Source: JALYUA01 sp038229875 (GTDB taxonomy: Bacteria; Acidobacteriota; Thermoanaerobaculia; UBA5066; Gp7-AA6). Taken from it: a DNA stretch of 58,601 nt. The translations under genes and the position numbers were made by a program. The stretch covers positions 1-58,601 of the forward strand of contig JBBROA010000007.1 of assembly GCA_038229875.1 (NCBI GenBank). Direction: 5' to 3'. This document shows, one piece after another, positions 50,613 to 58,601 of this stretch (within the stretch, counting starts at the first letter, position 1; each line of letters starts with the position of its first letter). The notes beneath the pieces were generated by a model. The model worked only from the letters and a program-made list of their open reading frames with translations, ran no database searches and was not told the origin of the DNA.

Positions 50613-50725
50613 TGTGCGGAATCCCCCGCAAAACGCCCCGGGGAGGCGCTTTCGGCAGGGGAGGCCGCATCGGAGAGGGCGGGAAATGGGATAAAATGAG
50701 CAAAATTTCACAGACGGGAGACCAG

Positions 50726-51517
50726 ATGTCCGGGCACCCCAAGCCTTGCGCGATCGCTCTGAGCCGGCCCGCACGCGGTCGAAGCGCCCGGTCGCGAGGC
50801 TTCACGATGATGGAGATGCTCATCGTTCTCGCGATCGTCGGGCTCGTGGTGGCGATCTCGATCCCCTTCTTTCTCCGGTTCGTAAAACGCGAGAACCTGA
50901 GGGCGCCGGTCCGGGAGGTGCACTCAATCGTCCTCGCCGCGCGGATGCAGGCCGCGAGGCGTAACCAGCAGGTGATCGTCTCGGTCGACCTCCCGAACCA
51001 TCGCGTTTTTTCGTGGGTGGACAACCTGCCGTACGACTACACCTACACGGTCGGCGAAACCGTGCTCGCCGACTACCACGTGCCCGACAAGGTCGTTTTC
51101 CGAATGGCCCCGAGCGGCGGGGCGGTGAACGACGCGAACGCGGTGTCCTTCGACACCTACCTGGGAATCAATACGCGGGTGGACCTGATCGTCTTCCGTC
51201 CGGACGGCACCATCCTTCCTCCGGAGGCGGCAAACTCGATCCGTCCCATTCTCCCGGGAAGCCCGCCGGGCTCCTCGTACACGGCTTACGTCCCCGCGGG
51301 GTCGGTGAACTGCGTGGGCGGGTGCCGCGGGATCTACATGGCCGACAACGACGCGACCGGCGACGTCCCGAACCGAAACGTCTTCCGCATCAGCGTGGAC
51401 GACACCGGCTCCACCGGGAAAGTGACCCTCCTGAAGTGGCTGCCGAGCTCCGAAGGCGCAAACGCCGGCGAGGTCAACTTCGTGCCCAGCCCATGGCGCT
51501 GGAACAACGGAAGCTGA
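50726..51517 (+). CDS. type IV prepilin-like / GspH-type pseudopilin
   Basis: 263 residues. A basic leader ends at SRG|FTMMEMLIVLAIVG, the prepilin peptidase site with Glu at +5 followed by a hydrophobic helix. The remainder (about 60-260) is beta-rich and has two close Cys (NCVGGC). Probably a minor pilin or type II secretion pseudopilin; no other pilus genes are adjacent. ATG 50726 has GGGAG (50716-50720) at good spacing; upstream ATGs at 50696 and 50612 are less likely. TAAAAT at 50692-50697 is a possible -10. Confidence 0.85.
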   Translation: MSGHPKPCAIALSRPARGRSARSRGFTMMEMLIVLAIVGLVVAISIPFFLRFVKRENLRAPVREVHSIVLAARMQAARRNQQVIVSVDLPNHRVFSWVDNLPYDYTYTVGETVLADYHVPDKVVFRMAPSGGAVNDANAVSFDTYLGINTRVDLIVFRPDGTILPPEAANSIRPILPGSPPGSSYTAYVPAGSVNCVGGCRGIYMADNDATGDVPNRNVFRISVDDTGSTGKVTLLKWLPSSEGANAGEVNFVPSPWRWNNGS

Positions 51518-51634
51518 TCGCGATCCGCACCTCGTAACTTCGAGCCTCCTCGAGGTCGGCCCGCCTCCGGACGCCCTGCGCACCCGCCTTGAACCCCCGC
51601 ACACCCTCGGACATAATCGCCGGCTGGAGATTCC

Positions 51635-52324
51635 ATGACCCAGAAAATCGATCGCAGGACCCTGAAGCGCAACGACCTCGCCGACTCGATGGGCAAGACC
51701 GTCGACTATGTCTCCCATCACCGGCGGGGGGTCGTCGAGGGCGCCGCGATCTTCGGCGGCGTCGTGGTGCTGGCGGTTGCCTTCGTGACGTTCCGCAGCT
51801 ACCGCGAGAACGAAGCCGGACGGGAGCTGTCGGCGGGTCTCGCGGCTCTGTCCGCCCCGGTCGCCGGCCAGCCCGCCGCGACCGGCGCCACGCGCACGTT
51901 CGCCACGGCCGCGGAGCGCGACCGAGAGGCGGAGGACCACTTGAAGAAGGCCGCGAAGAGCACGGGGACCGCGGCCGGACGCGCGGCGGGGGTCGTGCTG
52001 GCGGCCCGGGACTCGAAGTCCACGGAAGCGGCCGAACGGCTGTCGCGCGCGGCACGCTCCGGCAAGGGCGAGGTCGCGGCCGCCGCGGAACTCGACCAGG
52101 CGAGGCTTCTCGCCGCCGCGGGAAAGACGACGGAGGCGATCGACCGTCTCAAGCGCGCGATCGAATCGTCGGATTCCGCTGCTCCGAAGGACGCGATGAT
52201 GTTCGCGCTCGGAGAGATTTACGAGAAATCGGGCGCCGCGGCCGACGCGCGCGCGACATACCAGCGGCTCGTGAGCGACTACCCGAACTCGCCCTATCGC
52301 GCCGACGCCCGGCAGAAGCTCTGA
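51635..52324 (+). CDS. membrane-anchored TPR protein (YfgM-like)
   Basis: 229 residues. A cytoplasmic N-terminus (about 35 residues), one membrane helix (GAAIFGGVVVLAVAFVTF), then a helical periplasmic part rich in Ala ending in a clear TPR (PKDAMMFALGEIYEKSGAAA then AYQRLVSDYPNSPYRADARQ-like). YfgM-type proteins assist periplasmic folding near SecYEG; the assignment is by layout. GGAG lies five bases before the ATG. Followed by deoB 19 bases later. Confidence 0.75.
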   Translation: MTQKIDRRTLKRNDLADSMGKTVDYVSHHRRGVVEGAAIFGGVVVLAVAFVTFRSYRENEAGRELSAGLAALSAPVAGQPAATGATRTFATAAERDREAEDHLKKAAKSTGTAAGRAAGVVLAARDSKSTEAAERLSRAARSGKGEVAAAAELDQARLLAAAGKTTEAIDRLKRAIESSDSAAPKDAMMFALGEIYEKSGAAADARATYQRLVSDYPNSPYRADARQKL

Positions 52325-52343
52325 GGAGACCGAGGCACCGCCG

Positions 52344-53495
52344 GTGACCCGCCGCCGGATCGTCGTCCTGGTCTGCGACGGTCTGGGGATCGGAGCGGCG
52401 CCCGATGCGGATGCTTATGGCGACGCGGGGAGCGACACCCTGGGGCACGCGCTCGCGGCCCATCCCACTCCGCTGCCGAATCTCGAGCGGCTCGGCCTTC
52501 TCGCGCTCGTGGGCCAAGGCGCGCCCGCCGGCGCCCGCGGGCGGCTCTCGGAGCTTTCGGCTGGCAAAGACACGACGACGGGGCACTGGGAAATGATGGG
52601 ACTGGTCACCGAGCGGCCGTTCCCTCTCTATCCCGACGGATTTCCCCCCGAAGTCGTCGAGCCGTTCGAGGCGTACGCGGGAAAGAAAATTCTCGGGAAC
52701 AGGGCGGCTTCCGGGACTGAAATTTTAAAAGAGCTCGGGCCCGAGCATCAGGCAACCGGACGGCCGATCCTCTACACGTCGGGAGACTCCGTTTTCCAGG
52801 TGGCGTGCCACGAGGACCTGTGGCCGGCCGAGCGCCTGTGGGACCTCTGCCGCCAGGCCAGAACGATCCTGACCGGGGACCACAACGTCGGCCGCGTGAT
52901 CGCCAGACCCTTCACTGGGAGCTCCGGCGCCTACACCCGGACCGCGAACCGCCGGGACTTCACCGTCCCGCCTTCGGGCGAGACCTGGCTCGACGGGCTC
53001 GTCGCGGCGGGACGGCACGTCTACGGCGTCGGAAAGATCGTCGACATCTTCTCGGGGCGCGGCATCTCCGACTCGATCCATACGGGGTCCGACGCCGAGG
53101 GCATTTCCAGAACTCGAGAGGCGCTGCGCGCGGGCCGCGCCGACTGCATCTTCACGAACCTGGTCGACTTCGACAGCAAGTACGGGCATCGCAACGACTC
53201 AGCCGGGTTCGTGCGCAACCTGGCGTCGCTCGATGCGCTGCTTCCCGGCGTCCTCGCCGCGCTCGGCGAAGACGACCTGCTCCTTCTGACGGCGGATCAC
53301 GGCTGCGAGACGACCGACGAGTCGACCGACCACACGCGCGAGCTCGTGCCGTTCGTCGCGGCGGGGCCCGCGGTCCGGGAAGAGGCGGACCTCGGAACGC
53401 GGCCGGGCTTCTGCGACCTCGCCGCGACCGCCGGCGAGTGGCTCGGAGTGGCGGCGCCGCGCGGAACGAGCGCGCTCGCGCTTCTCCGGCGCTGA
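52344..53495 (+). CDS. deoB: phosphopentomutase
   Basis: 383 residues. Interconverts (deoxy)ribose 1- and 5-phosphate. Metal-binding VLVCDGLGIGAAPDADAYGD at the N-terminus, GKDTTTGHWEMMG with the phospho-acceptor Thr near residue 77-80, and LLTADHGCETTDESTDHTRE near the C-terminus with further ligands. GTG start at 52344. Fits the downstream nucleoside uptake and phosphorolysis genes, whose products include ribose 1-phosphate. Confidence 0.93.
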   Translation: MTRRRIVVLVCDGLGIGAAPDADAYGDAGSDTLGHALAAHPTPLPNLERLGLLALVGQGAPAGARGRLSELSAGKDTTTGHWEMMGLVTERPFPLYPDGFPPEVVEPFEAYAGKKILGNRAASGTEILKELGPEHQATGRPILYTSGDSVFQVACHEDLWPAERLWDLCRQARTILTGDHNVGRVIARPFTGSSGAYTRTANRRDFTVPPSGETWLDGLVAAGRHVYGVGKIVDIFSGRGISDSIHTGSDAEGISRTREALRAGRADCIFTNLVDFDSKYGHRNDSAGFVRNLASLDALLPGVLAALGEDDLLLLTADHGCETTDESTDHTRELVPFVAAGPAVREEADLGTRPGFCDLAATAGEWLGVAAPRGTSALALLRR

Positions 53496-53502
53496 AGGGC
53501 CG

Positions 53503-54672
53503 GTGCTCCACGCAGTCCTGATCGGGTGCGCGGCCTACAGCGCCGTGTGCTTCGTGCTCGTTCTCGTGAACCTCGCCGCGCTGCCCCGGCTCGCGCGCGA
53601 GGCGGCGGCATCGTCCGACCTTTCGCTTCCGCTTCCGCTCCCGTCCGTCTCGATCGTGGTCCCCGCTCGCAATGAAGAGCGCGCGATCGGCTCCGCGCTC
53701 GCGACCCTTCTCGCTCAGGACTACCCCTCGCTCGAGGTTGTGGTGGTCGACGACCGCTCGACCGACAGAACCCGCGCCGTGCTCGCGGCGTTCTCAGACG
53801 ATCCGCGCCTGTCGATCGTGGACGGGGCGGAGCCGCCGCCCGGCTGGCTCGGAAAGCCGCACGCCCTGTTCCAGGGGTCGAGGAAGGCGGGCGGCCAGCT
53901 CCTGTTCTTCATCGACGCCGACGTCCGCTACGGGCCGGACGCGGTCTCGAAAGCCGTGGGGTTCCTGCTTCGCGAGCGCGCCGACTTCGTGGCCCTGCTG
54001 CCCCGGATCGAGACCCGCGGATTCTGGGAAGGCGTTCTGATGCCGAACCTCGTCTGCGCGCTCTTCTTCGGGCCTTCGTTTCTCGCGAACGCCCCCTGGC
54101 CGCGATGGCTGGCCGCCGGCGGGGGAGCCGGGAACCTGATCCGTCGGAGCGCCTACGACGCGCTCGGGGGACACGAGGCCCTCAGGAATTCCGTCATCGA
54201 CGACGTGCGGCTCGCGTTCACAGCCAAACAGGCGGGATTCACGACCCGAGTGGTGCTCGCGCACGATCTCGTCGCGGTCCGCATGTACCACGGCTTCCGG
54301 GAGGTCTGGAGAGGCTTCACCAAGAACATCGCCTACGCGCTCGGCGGGTTCACTGGCGTCGCCTTCGCCGCGATCTCGGTCGCCTGGACGGTGGTGGCGG
54401 TCTTCCCGCCGGCCCTCCTCGCGGCGGCGCTCTTCGGCGCGTCGATCCGGCCGGGGGATGCGGCCCTCGCTGGCCTCTCGGCGAGCCTGCTCCTTCTCGC
54501 GCGGCTCGTGATGTCCGCCGCGCTGCGCGATCCCCTCTGGCCCGCGTTCACGACGCCGCTGATGACCGCCGTCTGGGCCGCGCTCCTCGGACGATCCGTC
54601 TACCAGCGCCTCGTCCGGAGGACCGTTGCCTGGCGCGGCCGCGAATTCGACGCCAGGAAGGCGGGGTTCTAA
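53503..54672 (+). CDS. family 2 glycosyltransferase, membrane
   Basis: 389 residues. An N-terminal membrane helix, then the GT-A domain: SIVVPARNEERAIGSALATL, VVVVDDRSTDRTRAVL, FIDADVRYGPDAVSKA (DxD) and later NSVIDDVRLAFTAKQAG. Two or three C-terminal helices (AISVAWTVVAVFPPALLAAA). Resembles carotenoid/lipid glycosyltransferases, but the acceptor is unknown. GTG start eight bases after the deoB stop, so the two are likely cotranscribed even though function is not obviously shared. Confidence 0.88.
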   Translation: MLHAVLIGCAAYSAVCFVLVLVNLAALPRLAREAAASSDLSLPLPLPSVSIVVPARNEERAIGSALATLLAQDYPSLEVVVVDDRSTDRTRAVLAAFSDDPRLSIVDGAEPPPGWLGKPHALFQGSRKAGGQLLFFIDADVRYGPDAVSKAVGFLLRERADFVALLPRIETRGFWEGVLMPNLVCALFFGPSFLANAPWPRWLAAGGGAGNLIRRSAYDALGGHEALRNSVIDDVRLAFTAKQAGFTTRVVLAHDLVAVRMYHGFREVWRGFTKNIAYALGGFTGVAFAAISVAWTVVAVFPPALLAAALFGASIRPGDAALAGLSASLLLLARLVMSAALRDPLWPAFTTPLMTAVWAALLGRSVYQRLVRRTVAWRGREFDARKAGF

Positions 54673-54824
54673 CCCGGCAGCCGGGGCGGGCATCGGGAGA
54701 TGCGGCCGGCATCCGGGCTCCGCGGGCGCAACGCGGTACGCGAACTGAGCTAACATCCCCGCCGCAACAAACGTCCGGAGTCCCTCGCCCCCTGGCCCGC
54801 GGAACACGCGTCGCAGGAGGATTC

Positions 54825-56090
54825 ATGCGCTGGATCGGCCTCGTCGGCATGGCGGTGGTTCTCGGGATCGCTTTCGCTCTGTCGAACAACCGCCGCGCCA
54901 TCCGATGGCGCACGGTCGGCTGGGCCTTCGCGCTGCAACTCGCGTTCGCGTTCCTCGTCCTCTACTGGGAGACGGGGAAGAACGCGATCCAGGCTTTCTC
55001 GGACAAAGTCTCGAACGCGATCGGCTACGCGGACAAGGGCTCGGCTTTCCTTTTCTCCTGGCTCGCTGGCCCGATGAACGACCTGGGTTCCAAGACGGGG
55101 CTGCCGATCGGCGGGTTCATCTTCGCATTCAAGGTGCTGCCGATCATCATCTTCATCTGCTCCTTTTTCTCCCTGCTTTATTACTTCGGGATCATCCAGA
55201 TCTTCGTCAGGGGCATGGCGTGGGTGATGCAGAAGACGATGAAGGTCTCGGGAGCCGAGGCGCTCTGCGTCGCCGCGAATGTCTTCATCGGTCAGACCGA
55301 GGCCCCCGTCCTGATCGCACCCTACATCCCCGCGATGACGCACTCGGAGCTGCTCACGATGATGACCGGTGGCATGGCGCATGTCTCCGGCGCCGTCATG
55401 CTCGCTTACGTCACCATGGGCGCTCCGCTGAAGTACCTGATCACCGCCTCGGTCATGGCCGCTCCCGGCACGTTCCTCATCGCGAAGATTCTCTGGCCCG
55501 AGACGGAGACGCCGGTGACGATGGGGACGGTCAAGATGAACGTCGAGAAGACCAGCGCGAACTTCATCGACGCCGCGGCGTCCGGCGCGACCCAGGGGAT
55601 GGCGCTCGTCCTGAACATCTCCGCGATGCTGATCGCGTTCGTCGCGCTCATCGCGATGCTGAACGGGTTCCTGGGGTGGATCGGAAGCTTCTGGGGACAG
55701 CCGACGTTCGCGCTCCAGACGATATTCGGATGGGTGCTGGCACCCCTCGCCTTCATCCTGGGCACGCCCCCGCAGGACATCGACAAGGTCGGCAACCTCA
55801 TCGCGAACAAGACCGTCATCAACGAGTTCTTCGCCTTTTCGATGATGAAGGACATGGTTGGGCAGCTCTCCGAGAAGGGAAAGCTCATCGCCACGTTTGC
55901 CCTCTGCGGGTTCGCCAACTTCTCCTCGATCGGCATCCAGATCGGCGGCATCGGGGGGCTCGCTCCCACGCGAAAGTCCGACATCGCGAGGCTCGGATTT
56001 CGCGCGCTGCTCGCGGGATCCCTCGTGAGCTTCATGACCGCTTCGATCGCCGGCCTGATCTGGGAGTTCGCCGGAGCTCCGATCCAGTGA
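54825..56090 (+). CDS. nupC: concentrative nucleoside transporter (NupC/CNT family)
   Basis: 421 residues with about 9-10 hydrophobic segments. Family words: GFIFAFKVLPIIIFICSFFS, ANVFIGQTEAPVLIAPYIPA (substrate region), MTGGMAHVSGAVMLAYV, and GFANFSSIGIQIGGIGGLAP. Imports nucleosides with cation symport, feeding the phosphorylase and deaminase encoded next. ATG 54825 is preceded by AGGAGG (54815-54820). GTGA overlap with the next gene. Confidence 0.93.
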   Translation: MRWIGLVGMAVVLGIAFALSNNRRAIRWRTVGWAFALQLAFAFLVLYWETGKNAIQAFSDKVSNAIGYADKGSAFLFSWLAGPMNDLGSKTGLPIGGFIFAFKVLPIIIFICSFFSLLYYFGIIQIFVRGMAWVMQKTMKVSGAEALCVAANVFIGQTEAPVLIAPYIPAMTHSELLTMMTGGMAHVSGAVMLAYVTMGAPLKYLITASVMAAPGTFLIAKILWPETETPVTMGTVKMNVEKTSANFIDAAASGATQGMALVLNISAMLIAFVALIAMLNGFLGWIGSFWGQPTFALQTIFGWVLAPLAFILGTPPQDIDKVGNLIANKTVINEFFAFSMMKDMVGQLSEKGKLIATFALCGFANFSSIGIQIGGIGGLAPTRKSDIARLGFRALLAGSLVSFMTASIAGLIWEFAGAPIQ

Positions 56091-56929
56091 AGACTCCCGG
56101 CCTTCTCGAGACCCTGGACGCGGCCGCGGCCCGCATACGCCGCGCCGCGAAGACGGAGCCGCTCATCGGGCTCGTCCTGGGCTCGGGCCTCGGCGCATTC
56201 GCCGAAGGTCTCGCGGACCGGGTCGCGATCTCGTATCGCGACATCCCGCACTTTCCCGCTTCGACCGGCGTCGTCGGCCATGCGGGAGAGCTCGTCCTCG
56301 GCCGCGTCGGCCGAGTTCCGGTGGCGGTGCTCTCCGGCCGGGTGCACTTCTACGAGGGACACTCCATGGTCGACGTCGTCTTTCCGGCGCGCGTCATGGC
56401 GCGGCTCGGAGTCAAGGCGGTGATCCTGACGAATGCCGCCGGGGGAGTCCGCCTGACGTACAAGCCAGGCGACCTGATGGTGATCTCGGACCACATCAAC
56501 TTCTTCGGGCACCATCCCTTAATCGGAGCGAACGTCGACGAGCTCGGGCCGCGCTTTCCGGACATGAGCTACGTCTACGACCCCGAGCTGCGCCGGCTGA
56601 TCAAGGCGACCGGGCGCGCGGAAAAGATCCCCTTGCGCGAGGGCGTGTACCTCGGCAACTCCGGTCCGTCCTACGAGACTCCCGCGGAGATCCGTGCGTT
56701 CCGGCGCCTGGGCGCGGACGCCGTCGGCATGTCCACGGTCCCGGAAGCGATCGCGCTGCGGCACGCGGGCGTCCGGGTCGCCGGGATTTCCACCATCACG
56801 AACATGGCGGCCGGCATTCTGAAGCAGCCGCTCGTGCACACCGAAGTCCTCGAGACGACCCGCCGCGTGGGGGACCGGTTCGTGCGCCTTCTGACCGCGG
56901 CGATCCCGAAGATCGCGGCCGTTCTGTGA
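56087..56929 (+). CDS. purine nucleoside phosphorylase
   Basis: 280 residues, class II (trimeric, PNP/MTAP) type. LVLGSGLGAFAE near residue 32, GRVHFYEGHSMVDVVFPARV near 87, LTNAAGGVRLTYKPGDLM near 117, YLGNSGPSYETPAEIRAFRR near 190, and GVRVAGISTITNMAAGI (Asn of the purine site) near 235. Splits purine nucleosides with phosphate, giving ribose 1-phosphate for DeoB. GTG start coupled to the transporter. Confidence 0.93.
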   Translation: MKTPGLLETLDAAAARIRRAAKTEPLIGLVLGSGLGAFAEGLADRVAISYRDIPHFPASTGVVGHAGELVLGRVGRVPVAVLSGRVHFYEGHSMVDVVFPARVMARLGVKAVILTNAAGGVRLTYKPGDLMVISDHINFFGHHPLIGANVDELGPRFPDMSYVYDPELRRLIKATGRAEKIPLREGVYLGNSGPSYETPAEIRAFRRLGADAVGMSTVPEAIALRHAGVRVAGISTITNMAAGILKQPLVHTEVLETTRRVGDRFVRLLTAAIPKIAAVL

Positions 56930-57327
56930 TGAGCGGTGCGCCGGCTGTTTCGGAAGACGCGCTTGTCGGAGCGGCCGCGCGCTATCGAGGCAACGCCGTC
57001 TCGAAGCGGAGCGGCTTCTCAGTCGGAGCCGCGATCGAGGACTCGGAAGGTCGTATCTGGGGCGGCTGCAACGTCGAGAACAGCACGTACGGTTTGACCG
57101 TCTGCGCGGAGCGTGTCGCGATCTGGAAAGCGCTCTCGGAGGGCGTGCGGTCGTTTCGCACCGTCGCCGTCGTGACCGGCGCCGACGAACCGACTCCGCC
57201 GTGCGGGGCGTGCCGGCAAATCCTCTGGGAGTTCGCCGGCGACGTTCCGGTCGTCATGGCGACCGAGGCCGGCAAGCGCAAGAGGCTTCAGCTCGCCGAA
57301 CTCTTTCCCGAACCGTTCGACTTCTAA
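56929..57327 (+). CDS. cdd: cytidine deaminase
   Basis: 132 residues. Converts cytidine and deoxycytidine to uridines. The zinc site reads TVCAERVAIWKAL (Cys-Ala-Glu with the proton-shuttling Glu) and PCGACRQILWEF; substrate-binding SVGAAIEDSEG and GCNVENSTYGLTVC are typical. The ATG at 56929 shares bases with the phosphorylase stop (TGATG); a GTG one codon earlier is an alternative start. Pyrimidine branch of the salvage operon. Confidence 0.93.
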   Translation: MSGAPAVSEDALVGAAARYRGNAVSKRSGFSVGAAIEDSEGRIWGGCNVENSTYGLTVCAERVAIWKALSEGVRSFRTVAVVTGADEPTPPCGACRQILWEFAGDVPVVMATEAGKRKRLQLAELFPEPFDF

Positions 57328-58601
57328 ATGCGCGCCCTTCGCTCGCCGGGGATCGCCATCCTCGCCGCTCTGTGCGCGATGCTATCGGCCGGTGCGGCTC
57401 TCGGGCGCGCTCACGCGCGGCGGGCGGCCCCGGCCGCGCCGGCGGCGCCCCCGGCTGTTGCCGCGGATCTTCTCGTCGTCGGAGGCCGCGTCGTCACGAT
57501 GGATGCCGGCTTTTCCGTTATCGAGGACGGCGGTCTCTTTCTCTCCGGCGGAAAGATCGTGGCGGTCGGGCGGTCCGCGGAACTCAAGGCGAAGTACGCC
57601 GGGAAGCCGACGTGGGACGCGCAGGGGCGAATCCTCATGCCCGGCCTCGTCAACACGCACGGGCACGCCGCGATGACGCTGCTGCGCGGGCTCGCTGACG
57701 ACCTGACGCTCGACCGCTGGCTGACCGAGCACATTTTTCCCGCCGAGGCGAAGAACGTCTCGGCGGAGTTCGTCTACGACGGAACGCTCCTCGCCTGCCT
57801 CGAGATGATCGAAGGTGGGACCACGACGTTCGCCGACATGTATTACTTCGAGTCCGAGGCGGCGCGCGCGGTCGATCATGCGGGCCTGCGCGGCGTGCTC
57901 GGAGAGACGTTCATCGACTTTCCGGTCCCCGACCACAAGGATCTGCCGGCGACGCTCGCGGTGATGAAGGCGTTCGCCACCCGGTGGAAATCGCACCCCA
58001 GGATCGTCCCGGCCGCGGCGCCACACTCGCCGTACACATGTTCGAAGGAGACGCTCCTCGCCGCCCGTGACTTCGCGCTCGCCGAGAACATCCCGCTGCT
58101 CATCCATGTCGCCGAGACCCGCAAGGAGGTCGAGGACGCCCGCAAGGCCTGGCAGCAGACGCCGTTCGTGCGCCTCGCGTCCGTCGGCTTCTTCGATCCG
58201 GGCGCAGGCGGTCGGCGGGTGCCGATCGTCGCGGCGCACGGGGTGTGGATGGACGAGGGGGACCTCGCGATCGCACGGCAGTACGGGATCGCCCTCTCCC
58301 ACAATCCCGAATCGAACATGAAGCTCGCGTCCGGAATCGCCGACGTGCCCGGCTGGCAGAAGGCGGGCCTTTCCTGGGGGCTCGGAACGGACGGCCCGGC
58401 GGGATCCAACAACGACCTGTCAATGTTCGAAGCGATGGATTTCGCGGGCAAGCTCGCGAAGGTCTCGAAGATGGACCCGACGGTGCTTCCCGCCCGGGAC
58501 ATCGTGGCGGCGGCGACGCGGGGCGGCGCGAAGGCGCTCGGGCTCGACGCGAAGATCGGCTCGCTCGAGGCCGGCAAGCAGGCCGATTTCATCGCGGTGA
58601 A
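57328..58601 (+). CDS. amidohydrolase, MtaD/SAH deaminase-like, with export leader (cut by window end)
   Basis: At least 424 residues; no stop before 58601. Metal ligands: NTHGHAAMTLLRGLADDL (HxH) near residue 110, HVAETRKEVED, AAHGVWMDEGD and GTDGPAGSNNDLSMFEAM. The wording is that of 5-methylthioadenosine/S-adenosylhomocysteine deaminases. Unusually the protein starts with a signal-peptide-like stretch (IAILAALCAMLSAGAALG) plus an Ala-rich spacer, suggesting export to the periplasm, where it might deaminate nucleosides before uptake. Two bases after the cdd stop. Confidence 0.88.
   Translation, partial: MRALRSPGIAILAALCAMLSAGAALGRAHARRAAPAAPAAPPAVAADLLVVGGRVVTMDAGFSVIEDGGLFLSGGKIVAVGRSAELKAKYAGKPTWDAQGRILMPGLVNTHGHAAMTLLRGLADDLTLDRWLTEHIFPAEAKNVSAEFVYDGTLLACLEMIEGGTTTFADMYYFESEAARAVDHAGLRGVLGETFIDFPVPDHKDLPATLAVMKAFATRWKSHPRIVPAAAPHSPYTCSKETLLAARDFALAENIPLLIHVAETRKEVEDARKAWQQTPFVRLASVGFFDPGAGGRRVPIVAAHGVWMDEGDLAIARQYGIALSHNPESNMKLASGIADVPGWQKAGLSWGLGTDGPAGSNNDLSMFEAMDFAGKLAKVSKMDPTVLPARDIVAAATRGGAKALGLDAKIGSLEAGKQADFIAV

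Noticed and set aside
54105..56090. A single 661-codon frame spanning glycosyltransferase and nucleoside transporter
   Set aside because: Only the part from 54825 matches a family; the upstream part is the glycosyltransferase gene read out of frame.

Overview
This is a GC-rich bacterial chromosomal segment, densely packed on both strands, with one tRNA and no recognisable transposase, prophage, plasmid or CRISPR functions. The gene mix points to a Gram-negative-type heterotroph: fused branched-chain 2-oxoacid dehydrogenase E1, secreted M16 and M3 peptidases, two ECF sigma/anti-sigma modules with secreted partners, a 14-repeat carboxypeptidase-regulatory-like protein, a DUF2834 protein, a DinB protein, an SDR-DUF2867 protein and many secreted hypotheticals. 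My best guess is Acidobacteriota, Thermoanaerobaculia-like. That is inference from gene families; there is no rRNA or other phylogenetic marker here to prove it.

Layout. 1-2.9 kb is an eroded region: a small conserved protein, an aldo/keto reductase remnant, a possible zinc-ribbon protein, a secreted hypothetical and an S9 peptidase tail. 2.9-10.1 kb holds an M3 oligopeptidase, the PTPS/QueD-PspC-SurE operon, the 2-oxoacid dehydrogenase E1, and the pcm-acylphosphatase-apt operon. 10.1-14.6 kb has a REC-GGDEF-EAL regulator and a cell-wall group (two L,D-transpeptidase-fold proteins and an M15-type peptidase). 14.7-22.9 kb holds small metabolic and unknown genes, tRNA-Arg(CCU), a PH/SHOCT membrane protein and an ECF sigma/anti-sigma/Spy-like operon. 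22.98-27.1 kb is the giant repeat protein. 27.8-33.5 kb is a fatty-acid beta-oxidation operon (acyl-CoA synthetase, hydratase/dehydrogenase, acyl-CoA dehydrogenase). 33.5-38.3 kb has thiD, a HesB-like protein, an amino-acid ABC importer with fused binding protein and permease, a rhomboid with a premature stop and an Mpo1-like protein. 38.3-45.2 kb has the second ECF module, type II NADH dehydrogenase and a two-domain M16 peptidase. 45.2-47.2 kb is a less GC-rich accessory patch: a broken peroxiredoxin, two very small ORFs and a TPR protein. 47.1-52.3 kb has an SDR-DUF2867 protein, an ATP-grasp enzyme, NfuA, a prepilin and a TPR membrane protein. 52.3-58.6 kb is a nucleoside uptake and salvage run (phosphopentomutase, GT2, CNT transporter, purine nucleoside phosphorylase, cytidine deaminase, amidohydrolase cut by the window end).

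Two organising features stand out. Genes inside operons are mostly coupled by 4-base ATGA/GTGA/TTGA overlaps. Many first genes lack a Shine-Dalgarno sequence and instead carry a TANNNT -10-like hexamer ending 6-9 bases before the start codon, which suggests widespread leaderless transcription. The best candidate for an undescribed system is the 45.7-47.2 kb cassette: a 45-codon ORF with a strong ribosome binding site, a dyad around a -10-like hexamer, and a 33-codon ORF overlapping a 369-residue TPR protein by ATGA. A peptide/TPR signalling or regulatory role there is inference only.
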